NCBI GenBank assembly: GCA_030998225.1
Contig: JAPYXD010000752.1
Span: 15,454,501 to 15,518,500 of the forward strand
DNA from: Diplolepis rosae
Taxonomy: Eukaryota > Arthropoda > Insecta > Hymenoptera > Diplolepididae
Length of the DNA stretch: 64,000 nucleotides
Reading direction: 5' to 3'
The notes beneath the pieces are model-generated. The model was not told the origin of the DNA. It did not search any database and saw nothing but the letters and a program-made list of their open reading frames with translations. How positions within the stretch are numbered: the stretch's first letter is position 1; every line of letters begins with the position of its first letter. The translations under genes and the position numbers were made by a program. Positions 35,953 through 45,840 of the stretch are shown here, one piece after another.

Positions 35953-36877
35953 TTTCCGAACTTTATCCAGAAATTAAACTAAATAAATTTGACTAATTTT
36001 TCTATTTTAATAATTTTGTTATTTAATTTAGTTACTGTTAAATAATAAACCGAATATCACAAATAAATATTTTCGATAAATGCTTGCTTATAACAGAAAT
36101 TGAAAAATAAGAGTCCTTATTCCCATACATTTCCAATGGAAATAATACTACCAGTGTTCCACGGAGTGAAGTTGGCTCCTTATAACAGTGCTAAAGCCTA
36201 ATTTTACATTGTTTTGAATTTTACAACAGATGCGCCAAATTCAACTGTCCTAAAAGTTAAACTATGGAAACTTTCTTGTTTGCATGCAATTTTAGTGACA
36301 CATTATTTTCACACAATTTGGGTAAAATTTACATGGCAATCACTGGTAGCATTATGTTAATTGATAACCGTGGTGATTTCAAGTCTGTTTTTGTACATTG
36401 TACCAGCAGAGGCATAACAACATTTTTACCATTACTTCTTGAAAACATCTTAAGTGATTCGTAAATTTTATAATCTTACCCCAATGTTTGAATTGCATTG
36501 TAGCTTCGTAAATAAAACTTCGCCAAAGTTCCAATTTTTCTAGGTTTACAGGTAGTACTAGACATTTTGTTTTCTTTTACGTACAAAGAAAGTGTTTTGT
36601 CAGGAAAAGACTTAACAAGTGACTGACCTATGCTGACTTACTAGTGACTTGCGTATTTCACAGTCTAAGATGCAGTCTCATGACGCGTGATAGTGCAGGA
36701 CCCTGGAAGCATGAACTGAAGCGTAAGCAGAAACTATAAGAGTGAAAGAGACATAGATATATTTCTTTCACTTTCTATCTCTACTTTATACTTTGCAGTC
36801 CCATATGAGGGTGCTGCCCCATGGATGGCATAAAGCGCAAATCGCAAAACAGAAAGCAGCAAGTCACTAGATGGCTA
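35953..36877. other. No gene recognised; MITE fragment
   Basis: A 66-codon open frame at 36264-36464 has no recognisable features. From about 36809 a GGGTGCTGCCCCATGG word is a broken end of the GGGTGCC MITE family. Confidence 0.4.
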
Positions 36878-37136
36878 GTCAAGATTAGAGTTCTAAAGAG
36901 TTTATGTGACCGAGAATATGTCTGGGAGCACGGGAATATGACTGAGAATTTCTCTGATGAATGTGCTCTTCGAGAATTTATGAGAATTTAAAAATATTTT
37001 CCGTAACGGTTCAAGCTTTCAATTGTTTTTGATAAATGTATTGTTCTGGAAGTTCATGTAACGTGCGCAATAAAAATGAAAAAAAAAAAAGAATATAGTT
37101 TGGAATTTAAAAAAAAAAATTATTGATAAACAAAAT

Positions 37137-37260
37137 AAAGCTTCTTTCAAGTGCAAATACTGTGATCAGGTAAAGAAAGCATGCTACTCCACAAATAGAG
37201 CACTTAAAAAAGTGCATAAACTGTTCCGAAACTGTCAAACAATTATTTAAATCAAAGCGT
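37137..37260 (+). pseudogene. BED zinc-finger remnant
   Basis: The frame reads KASFKCKYCDQ, a C-x2-C preceded by Phe-Lys as in BED fingers of hAT transposases, then CYSTNRALKKC. It runs on without recognisable catalytic motifs. The position near the element's left terminus matches where hAT transposases start. Confidence 0.5.
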
Positions 37261-37326
37261 AATTTGTGCGAAGAAAACTTGAATTACTTGTTCTTTATGT
37301 TTGAATTTAATATAATGGCTATAATA

Positions 37327-37606
37327 GTATATTACATTACAAGGGGCGAAACAGAGCGATTGCATGAGTGTGAAGTTTGCTGCCCGAGTGAAACGAGGGC
37401 TGCAATCACACGAAATGCTTTCGCTGTGTTTTGTTCCGAGTAATGTATACTATTTTTCATAGCAACTCTTTTGAGAATCTGATTGGCTGTAACTGTGGAG
37501 CGAGTTGAAACAGCGACTTTCAACCCTAGGGTTGAAAATCATAGTTTCAACCCGTTCTACAGGTACCGAAAATCGGATTTTCAAAGGAGGCGCTATGAAA
37601 AAAATT
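37327..37606. repeat. Dispersed repeat, long copy
   Basis: TATTACATTACAAGGGGCGA through GGAGGCGCTATGAAAA. The inverse complement occurs at 51495-51640 but lacks the middle of this copy (about 37407-37558). That extra middle starts with a TTTTTCATAGCAACTC word inverted relative to the right end, so it may be a separate inserted MITE. Confidence 0.6.
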
Positions 37607-37749
37607 TTTTTTTGATATTGAATTCCGATAAAATTTGACATTTTTCGTAGTTTATTTTTATGAAACCTTCACTATTGCAATTCATAGTGTTTGGAAATAA
37701 ATTTACAATATTATAAGGTTTAATGATAAAGAAAATATTGGTGAAGGTA

Positions 37750-38089
37750 CAGTAAAACCTCATTTATCGGGACGCCCTTGAAATGTAAACACCTCGTTTA
37801 TCGGGATTTGGAGGGGCTCCCCACTACCACCTATAGTCTCATGGTGGGTTGCCATGACTCTTTTTGTATGTGGACATTTAGTAATGGTAACGAAGGTATA
37901 TATAATACGAAGGTATGTAAAAAAATTGACATAATAAAACTCCTGCAAATGAAACATCTGCAAACTATGTCACTATGTACAAGGAGTGGTGGCTGGAGGA
38001 GAAACAAAATGTCCCGATAAATGAGGTTGCGAGATACCGAGAAGTGAAGATCCCGATAAATGAGTGTCCCGATAAATGAGGTTTTACTG
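37750..38089. mobile_element. pogo/Tigger-like MITE
   Basis: Ends CAGTAAAACCTCATTTATCG and complement with TA on both sides (37748-37749, 38090-38091). The terminal CAGT, T-rich subterminus and TA target are characteristic of the pogo branch. A subterminal partial repeat of the end occurs on each side (CTCGTTTATCGGGA and CCCGATAAATGAG). Non-coding. Confidence 0.8.
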
Positions 38090-38208
38090 TATGGTAAAAT
38101 GCCCTTAAATTCTCTGTAAATTCTCAAGTTGTCCTAAAATGACGGTCACAGTCACGAGAACGTGACCGAATTTTAAATGTCCGAGAAATTTAGAACTCTA
38201 GTCAAGAT

Positions 38209-38835
38209 CATTATTGTGAATTTTACTTCTATGGATCTAACGGTAAACATGTATTGTTATTGGTTATCGCCATTCTGTTCATTATCACAAGTGTTTTCTG
38301 CCTGCATGGGACGATAGGAACATAATTTTTACGTCTTGCAAAGTGCAAAATTAAAAAACGCCCGTCTACAAATTAAATTAGTTAACAACTTAAAAATAAA
38401 CAAATTACTAGTGATAAAAACTCACATGAATGGCAATTTGATTAAATATTGAATTGAATTAATGTTTACTTTTGAAAAATGATATAAACTTATATATAGT
38501 TCAAGAGAGTAAAAAGTTGGAAAATAAAGAAAAATTAATAAATTCACGGAACACAAATTGGCTAAATGATTTTTCTTATATTACAGTGTACTCAAAAGAA
38601 TATTTGTAAACAATGTAATTATTTTTTGTAATAAATTGTTCAATAATTTAAAGAAAATGAAAGTATACTTTGGCAGATTTTTGTATCATCAACGTTTTGT
38701 AATTAAATGAACAATCGCTATATTTCCAATAAAATTTTTCAAACAAATAATATATTTACATTGATCTAAGAATGATTGTCGAATAAATTTTACTTCTGTC
38801 TTTCTTCAGCTGAATAAAATCGGTGAACAAATGCA
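38209..38835. other. No gene seen
   Basis: AT-rich non-coding DNA between the hAT and the GC-rich retrotransposon. A CATGGGACG word near 38307 is a trace of the GGGTGCC MITE family. Confidence 0.45.
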
Positions 38836-39525
38836 GGGGGCTCTATAGACGGGCATCTTCCCATTGCGTGAAGGGTGCCCTATAAACGGGTCTATCCCAG
38901 GTTGAGAGTGGGGGACGCTATAAACGCGTCCATACCCATGCATGGAGAAGGATGTATGCCCCAGGTAGCGGCGCTGAGAGAGAGTCTGAGAGTGCTTGTG
39001 AGGAATGAGTGAACTGAACGAATGTCAGCGCCGCATGACTGTGATATGTGTCCTTCGAATGTGAGAGGAGAACCTATAGACGGTCTCCCTCTTGAAAGAG
39101 GCTAAGAGCGAATTGGTGTATGGAATCTCCTGGGGGACACTGCAAGGCCTCCGCAGTCTGTGACCAAGAGCAGTCCAAACGATCGTTTCCGCATGGCGCC
39201 CCACTGGGAGTGCTTCGTCGCCGAGTGGTGTCTTCCCCGGCCCACGAGGAGGCGAGGCTGCTGTGAGCCTAGCTCTGCCGAGGTGGTGTGCCATGCGGGA
39301 TCAGAAGCCAGCCCCTTCGGGACCTTGATCAGGTAGTGCGTATTGAACACAGGTGTCGGAGCCTGTGTTGCCTCGAGCGAGTCCGGTCTGTCCGTGTATT
39401 CCGGGACCGGCTAAGCGGAGGTTGGGCCTCAGGGAACTGGGGTAGGACTTCGGTCCGAGGGTACACCCGTTCCCAACTATTCCGACACGCTCCTCTACGC
39501 ACGATGCGCTGGTAAAAAATGATTT

Positions 39526-40844
39526 ATGAATTTGAACAAAAATAATGTGGGGAATGTCGACTTGGGTGCTTCATCAGGAGCTGAAGGATGGAAGGACGTC
39601 CTTCAGCTCCTGAAGGAGCAAAATGAGAAAATGGAAAAGCTAGCCAGGGCCCTGAGCGTAATACAAAAGGGTATGCTCAGGAACAACCCTGGCTTTGTAA
39701 AAGACTCAGTAAACGAGGCAGCTGAGGTGTTGGGCGGTATGCTCAACACCCACAGGTGCCTACTTGAAAGCGGGGTGGAACTCCAGAAGAGGCTGGAGAC
39801 CCACCCCGTCTCGAAAAAAATGGGTATCTTCCGGAGACCGCGCTCTGCGTCTCTGGGAGACACCCCAAAACTTCAAAATAAAGGTGAGAAGAGGGCAGCC
39901 CCCTCCCCCCCTCAGGAAAGAACTCCTAAGAGGGGGAAGGGCGGCCCGTCACCGTCGTATGCACAGGTGGCCAAGAGCCAGGCCCCGATTAAAGATGGGG
40001 ACTGGCAAGTGGTCACCAAAAAGAAAAAAAAAGGAAAAGAAAAAAGTGGATACGGAGAGAAGGGCGAAGGACCCTGTGCAAGAAGCACAGGGTACAAACG
40101 CCAAGAGAACTTCGAAGCGCTCCTCGCCCGCCAGGTCGGGCGACGCCATCAAGGTTTCGGCGAAGGACGGCCAGTCCTACGCCGACATCTTGAAGGAGAT
40201 GAAGGCGAAAGTCGACCCCCGGAAGGCAGGACTTGAGGTCCTGTCTATCCGGAGGACCAGGAAGGAAGAAGTCCTTCTGGTCCTCAAAAAGGGGAGACGT
40301 TTCGGCCTTCCGGAAGGAGCTCGACCTGGCGGTCGGGGAGAGGGCAGAGATTTCGGCCCTGGTCTCGACGAGGTCCCTCGAAATTAGGGACCTCGACGAG
40401 ACCGTTGAAAAAGAGGAGGTTGTGTCTGCCCTGTGCTTGGCATTGGGCAGACCAGCTTTTGAGGGGTCCTGCAGGCTCTTCACCCGCTTTGGTGGGGTGA
40501 AGACTGCAGTCATCCGGCTGGCTGAGGCAGACGCCGTGCGTCTGCTTCAGCTAGGCAAGTTGAGGATCGGGTGGGTAGAGTGCCGCATTCGCGAACACCT
40601 GGAAGTCGCCCGCTGCTTCAGGTGCCTTGGGTACGGCCACGGGTCCCGGGGCTGCAGCAACCCCGACAGGAAAAACGCCTGTTGGAGATGCGGCGCCACG
40701 GGACACTTGGCCAGGACCTGTAAGGCGCCACCAAGGTGCCTGTCATGCGCAGACAGGGGCGACAAAGATGTCGCCCATGTGTCGGGGAGCGGCTCCTGCC
40801 CGGTCTTCCGGGAAGAGCTTCGGAGGTTGAGAGGCAGGAATTGA
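39526..40844 (+). pseudogene. R1-like ORF1 (gag-like), two frameshifts
   Basis: Nucleic-acid-binding ORF1 protein of the retrotransposon. The frame from 39526 (MNLNKNNVGNVDLG) is collinear with a basic, coiled-coil-prone N-terminus up to SYAQVAK and DGDWQVV. The reading then moves to a second frame around the A-rich run at 40017-40040, giving DGQSYADILKEMK and EVLSIRRTRKEE, and to a third at about 40285 (AFRKELDLAVGE onward). The last frame carries the C-terminal zinc knuckles CFRCLGYGHGSRGC, CWRCGATGHLARTC and C-x2-C, ending at TGA 40842-40844. The shifts could be mutation or sequence error in homopolymers. Confidence 0.85.
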
Positions 40845-43800
40845 AGTTCCTGCAGCTCAACCTCGGAAGGGGGAGGGATGCCCAGGACCTCCTGATGCAG
40901 ACTGCCAGGGAGAGGGGGGCTGATGTGCTGCTCATTAGTGAGCAGTACAAGTGGTCCGATAACTCTGCTTGGTATCAGGATGCATCAAGGAGGGCCGGCA
41001 TCCTTGTTTGTAACCCTGATTTGGGCGTCGGGGACTTCCTGGAGACCGACGCAGGGTTCGTCTGGGTGGAGGTGGCGGATGTGCGTGTGTACAGCTGCTA
41101 CTTCTCCCCCGGCGATCCCTTTGATGTCTTTGAGACCCAGATCCTCCTCCTTGAGGAAAGCCTCCGTGAGGCCATCGGGCGATCCCTCATAGGGGGTGAC
41201 TTCAACAGTAAGTCGCCCGAGTGGGGTGAAGCCCGCCTAGATAGGAGGGGAATCTTGGTTGGCGAGATGGTCGCTAGGAACGAACTGATCGTCTTGAATC
41301 AGGGCGGGGAATTTACGTTCAGACGAGGAGCGGGGGGGTCAATAATTGATCTCACTATTGCCGCACCTCGCCTCGCTTCAAGGATAAGCGACTGGTCGGT
41401 CCTCGATTTAATAACCTTGAGTGACCACCGGTGCATCGAATTCACACTAGAACAACGGTGTCAGACGGTAGATAAGGGTAGGGGCGGCGAAGGAAGGAGC
41501 CCCTCCTGGAACACGAGACGACTCAGCAGGGAAAGACTTCGCGAACACCTCGAAGAAACCAGGCTCATCGATGAGCTTGGTTGGGTCTGCCCTGCTTGAA
41601 CGTTTAAAGCTACTGTGCGCTCGGCAAGGCAGAAGGTGGTCGCGGCTTGCGACTACTCGATGCCTCGCCGTGAGCGCAGGCAAGCCAAGGGTTCGATGTA
41701 CTGGTGGAACGACCAGTTGGCAGCCCTACGTCGAGAATGCCTCGCAGCGCGGCGAAAATTCACCCGTTCAAAGGGGGATGCTACGCTGCACGAGGCATGG
41801 AAAGGGGCAAAAACAGCTTTGAGGCGAGGCATAAAGAAAAGCCGACTTCAATGCTGGAAAGACTTGATCGGTGAGGTCGAGAAGAACCCATGGGGTCTCG
41901 CCTTCAAAATAGTCACCAAGAGATTGGTGGCTAGAAGAAAGACCCCGGGCCTGGATAATCCCGATCGAGTCCAGTACATTGTGCGTAGCTTGTTTCCACA
42001 CGTGGAGCCGTTCCAAAGACAGGACCGAAGTTCCTGCGTGGTCCGGCGCGAAGAACTCTTCACTCTCGAAGAACTAAAGAGGGCGGGTGGAAGGCTTAAG
42101 GCAAATACAGCGCCGGGTATCGACGGGGTGCCGAACGAGATCCTCAAAGAGGTGATCGGGGCGTACCCAGAGATCCTCCTAGAAGCCTTTAACTCCTGTC
42201 TTCGGGAGGGGAGGTTCTTCGCAGACTGGAAGAAGCAGAGGTTGGTCCTGCTGAGGAAGGGCAACAAACCTGTAGGGGTTGCCTCGTCGTATAGACCAAT
42301 ATGCTTATTGGATACGATGCGGAAGCTTCTGGAGGAGTTGATTCTACAACGGCTTCAGGCTCTCTTGGTCGGGGAAAACGGGCTCTCGGAAAACCAGTTC
42401 GGATTCAGGAAAGGCAGGTCCACTGTGGACGCCATCCAAGCTGTGGTTAACATCGCCACAAAGGCAAGAAAAGGAACTGGTAAGCGTAAGGGATTCTGTG
42501 CGTTGATTAGCGTCGACATACGCAATGCGTTCAATACCGCGAGATGGAACATCTGCATCGAGGCGATGGTGCGGAAAAAGGTTCCAGACTACCTGTTGCG
42601 AATGATAGATGACTATCTGAGCGACAGGTGGGTGATATATGAGGGCGACAAATGGTCTCTCAAGGAGGAGATGACATGTGGCGCCCCTCAAGGGTCGCGG
42701 GTGGGTCCACTCGTTTGGAACGTCATGTACGACGATTTCCTGCGCATGGACCTGCCTGCTGGAACGAGCATCGTCGGCTTCGCGGATGACGCACTAGTCG
42801 TGTGCGCCGCTGACGACGTCGGAATCCTAGAGCTGAGGATCAATGAAAGTCTGTGGCGAGCGAAGCGCTGGTTGGATGGCAGAGGTCTTAAAATGGCCCC
42901 TGAGAAAACCGAGGCTTTGCTCGTTACGGACAGGAGATCCTTCCAATACCCGAGGATCGTTCTCGGAGAGCATGAAGTCGAGTGGAAAACAAGCATTAAG
43001 TACCTGGGGGTGCAGCTGGATCGTAGGCTTAGCTTTGGCGAACACCTAAAGATCGCAGCCGCCAAAGCTATCCAATGTGGAGCAAACTTGGCCCGGCTTA
43101 TGCCAAACATTGGTGGACCCAGGGAAGCGAAAAGAAGATTGGTGGCGAGCGTGGTCCATTCGAAGCTGCTTTATGCAGCTCCGGTCTGGGCCAATGCCTT
43201 GCAAAACCATGCTATCAAGAATAAGCTGTTCTCGGCGCAGAGACTTGTCGCGCTGAGAATAGTTTCGGCATATAGAACTATCTCGACGAGCGCTGTGCTG
43301 GTCCTGGCGAGCGTCCCGCCAATAGATTTATTGGCGGAGGAAAGGCAGGAAACCTTTCAGCTTCGCAAGGAGCTTACCTGCGCCGACCTGCAGGAAATCG
43401 CTCGCGCGAAGGAGGCCATCCGCAAGGATGGAAGGCGCAGACTCGTCGAGAAATGGCAGATGAGATGGCATGGTGAGCAGACAGGGAGATGGACCTACCG
43501 CCTGATCCCGGAGATCGCCACCTGGCTGAACAGAAAGCACGGGGAAGTCGGCTTTTACTTGGCACAAGCGCTCTCGGGCCATGGCTGTTTTAACGCGTAC
43601 CTGAGGCGCTTTAAGAAGAGAGACGAGGAGACGTGTTGCTACTGCGATTCCCCGGTGGATAACGCAGAGCACGCACTCTTCGTCTGCGCAAAATGGGGTG
43701 TGGCTAAGGAGGTCCTCGGTCAGGCGGTGGGTTCCGAACTTACTCCTGACACGATGGTCCCCCTCATGCTCCAGTCTAAACGGTTCTGGACGCTCATCGA

Positions 43801-43876
43801 GTCATTCGTCACACTTGTGATGAAGACGAGAGAACTTGATGGGCGTCGAGAGCGAAACAACGGGGAGGGCCAGTAG
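40841..43876 (+). pseudogene. R1-like ORF2 (endonuclease-reverse transcriptase), one in-frame stop
   Basis: Open from the end of ORF1 (overlapping its stop codon in another frame) to TAG 43874-43876. APE-type endonuclease motifs: LNLGRG, ISEQY, GGDFNSKSPEWGE and the SDH motif in LSDHRCIEF. After a TGA at 41597-41599 the same frame resumes. The reverse transcriptase shows GIDGVPNEILK, SSYRPICLLD, VDIRNAFNT (motif A), GAPQGSRVGP (motif B) and GFADDALVVCA (catalytic FADD, motif C). The tail carries CYCDSPVDNAEHALFVC, the C-x2-C-x8-H-x4-C finger usual in R1-clade elements. No RNase H. The exact start is uncertain. It would be full length if the single stop were sense. Confidence 0.9.
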
Positions 43877-44559
43877 AAATCGCATCGGGGCCTTCGCGGT
43901 CCTGCGTCTCGGGTAGACTTGGCTGTCCGCGTCGTTCGGAGAAGGAATCTGTTTGTTTCTCCCCTGGGTGGCGCGGCTAGTCGGTTATCCTAGTGGGCGT
44001 GTGGCCGCGGGTGGAAGTTCCGAGCGAACGGATGACGGAAGAGTCGTACGCGACTTTAATGGAACCAACCACCCGTGAAGTTTAAAGCCGAAAGGCGGTT
44101 CCGCGGGTGGTGTATTGGTTCGAGAGAGGGGGTTTTTTGGTTTTAACAGGTATGCCTAGACCCGTCCTAGGAGAGTCCTGTACAACGTCTATAAAAGATT
44201 TTGCCATTTTTCCTCCTCACCAAAAAAAAAAAAAAAAAAAAAAAAGTATAAACCTTCTTTTACAATGATTAATTAGTCCGTTACCAAGTATTGTTAAAAG
44301 TAGTTAAAAATTTAAGTGACAATTCAAAAATTGTTCAAAAATAAAAACCGATCCAGAAAAGGGATTCTAGGGATACGTAACAGTTTTGTTTGTACTTAGC
44401 GGCGATTCATTGCCGCAGAAAATCAACAATATAATTAGCAGTAGAGGTTTATTGTAATATAATTTGTTTAATCTAATATAATTAGTTTAATCAATATAAT
44501 TAGTATTAAAGGTTTCGTAGTCAGTTCTGGTTTTTTCTCTGCTTTCGGTAAAAAAGTTA

Positions 44560-44996
44560 TTATTCGCTGTCTTTTTGATCAATCATTGCCTCCTCTACAA
44601 CTTGTATAAATTCTTGTTGAATTCGTAATCGCCTTTGCTCATCAAGTTTCCGTAAAGTAGGCCTCAGTGCTAAAAGAAAGGAAAACGTAGGATCAATTTT
44701 TGGAATCACACTAGGTGGTGATATCGAATTTAACCGAGACTCGTAAAACTTGACTTTTTCAGTAAAAAAGAAAGTAAAGAAAATTACGTTATTAAAAAAA
44801 TAGACGAAACAAAACCATTTTATTATTGTGCAAGAAGAGAATAATTCAATGCAATAAGTTTTCACATCAGTAACTCAAACATACTGCATACATTAAAACA
44901 TTTTATTAAGTATAAAAAAAGGATGTTACTTAGTCTTACATTTCTCTGTGGCTTTTAAATCATCTTCTTCCTCTTCTTCTGACCCAGATTGAGACT
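44560..44996 (-). CDS. BESS-motif protein, C-terminal exons (MADF-BESS type), partial
   Basis: Two phase-compatible minus-strand exons: about 44940-44996 (acidic linker QSGSEEEEEDDLKATEK) and 44560-44753. The second encodes a BESS motif, FSFLLALRPTLRKLDEQRRL then QQEFIQVVEEA, a protein-interaction helix pair found at the C-terminus of MADF-domain regulators in insects. Translation ends DQKDSE and a stop at 44560. The DNA-binding MADF domain is not found within the next 3 kb upstream, so this is a partial gene or a relic whose other exons lie elsewhere. It sits right after the retrotransposon. Confidence 0.55.
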
Positions 44997-45690
44997 CTGA
45001 TTACGAACTCAAACTGGTTATTGTCTTTAAAAAAAGTCACAATCAATAGAAGAACATTAGTGATACAATTTTTCAGACTACTTTAAAGTATGCACTGATC
45101 TGGACACACTGCTCCCGTGGTGGAGGTGGAATGCACGAAGTAGTATAAGCAGGCTGAACTTATGTACAAACTTAATCCGAAATTGGTTGCAGTGACTGTA
45201 CAATAAGTGACAAGCTCGAAGAAATCTATCTTTTTCTCTTGGCAGAGAATCTTAAACTGAGAAAAGTCTGACGTCACATGTCAACGAATATAAATACGTA
45301 AATAGTGTTTTGCAAAATCTTCAATTGAAAACTGAATAAATTGTGAACATCGAAGCCAGAATTAAGTGTACTGTTAAATTGGGTAAGTCATTTTTAAATG
45401 TACCCTCGTGTAAATCTAGAAATAGTGTAAATAGAAATAAAAGTTAAAAGTTGAGTCAAAGTTGAGGTTGTAAATGGGTGCAATTAAAAGATTTGGATCA
45501 GCCCCCTGCATCTCTCAGTTGAAAATGACATGAATTGTGACTGGCTACCATGTTGGCGCTGACTGTTCATTGGGCCGACTTACACGAAAATCACATTATA
45601 AAATGTAGTTTTTCAAGCTTTTTCCTGTAAATTTTCAAATTTTCGAGTTCTTATACGGTACTGAGATAAATTCCGCGAGTCTAGAAACAA
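44997..45690. other. No gene seen
   Basis: The open frame at 45083-45277 (minus) shows no MADF features. Otherwise AT-rich non-coding. Confidence 0.4.
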
Positions 45691-45840
45691 ATGTCTAAAA
45701 AATTACGACAAATTGCTATCCTTCAGGATGATATGAAATTAAGAGCAGGTCATGCGATTAGCGAAAAGCATTTTAAGCCAGAAGATATTCTTCAAGAGAG
45801 GTTAACCTATGCGTTGGATGGAGTAAAATTTTTAGGAAGA
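45691..45840 (+). CDS. Possible short exon, THAP-like tail
   Basis: Fifty codons from ATG at 45691 ending precisely at a consensus donor (AGA|gtaagt) in phase 0. The segment ISEKHFKPEDI resembles the last part of a THAP finger (C-x2-H-F), but the preceding position is Ser, not Cys, and the first half of the finger is absent. No second exon is secured; a frame at 46353-46541 ending at CAAAG|gt is a weak candidate. It may be an exonised transposon fragment. Confidence 0.3.

Larger units (their letters stand above)
36886..38200 (+). mobile_element. hAT-superfamily element with 8-bp target duplication
   Basis: Ends TAGAGTTCTAAA and complement, flanked by a perfect 8-bp repeat GTCAAGAT (36878-36885 and 38201-38208) that fits the hAT target pattern nTnnnnAn. 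A BED-like finger fragment lies near the left end. The element was later invaded by the repeat at 37327-37606 and the MITE at 37750-38089. No transposase catalytic region remains. Confidence 0.88.
38836..44245 (+). mobile_element. R1-clade non-LTR retrotransposon, nearly full length
   Basis: About 5.4 kb, abruptly GC-rich against the AT-rich host, ending in a 24-base poly(A) run (44222-44245). A 5' UTR of about 690 bp contains three imperfect repeats of a CTATARACGSG word (38851-38935). ORF1 (39526-40844) encodes a gag-like protein with zinc knuckles; ORF2 (to 43876) encodes an APE-type endonuclease, reverse transcriptase and C-terminal CCHC finger; a 3' UTR of about 345 bp follows. I see no target duplication. 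The element is disabled only by two frameshifts in ORF1 and one nonsense codon in ORF2, so it is relatively recent. Confidence 0.92.

Noticed and set aside
39025..39350. Overlapping minus-strand frames of 82-89 codons
   Set aside because: Lie in the GC-rich 5' UTR of the R1-like element; GC-rich DNA gives long random frames and no domain is visible.
42344..42691. Several minus-strand frames of 67-140 codons within 41.8-43.7 kb
   Set aside because: Antisense shadows of the reverse-transcriptase frame.
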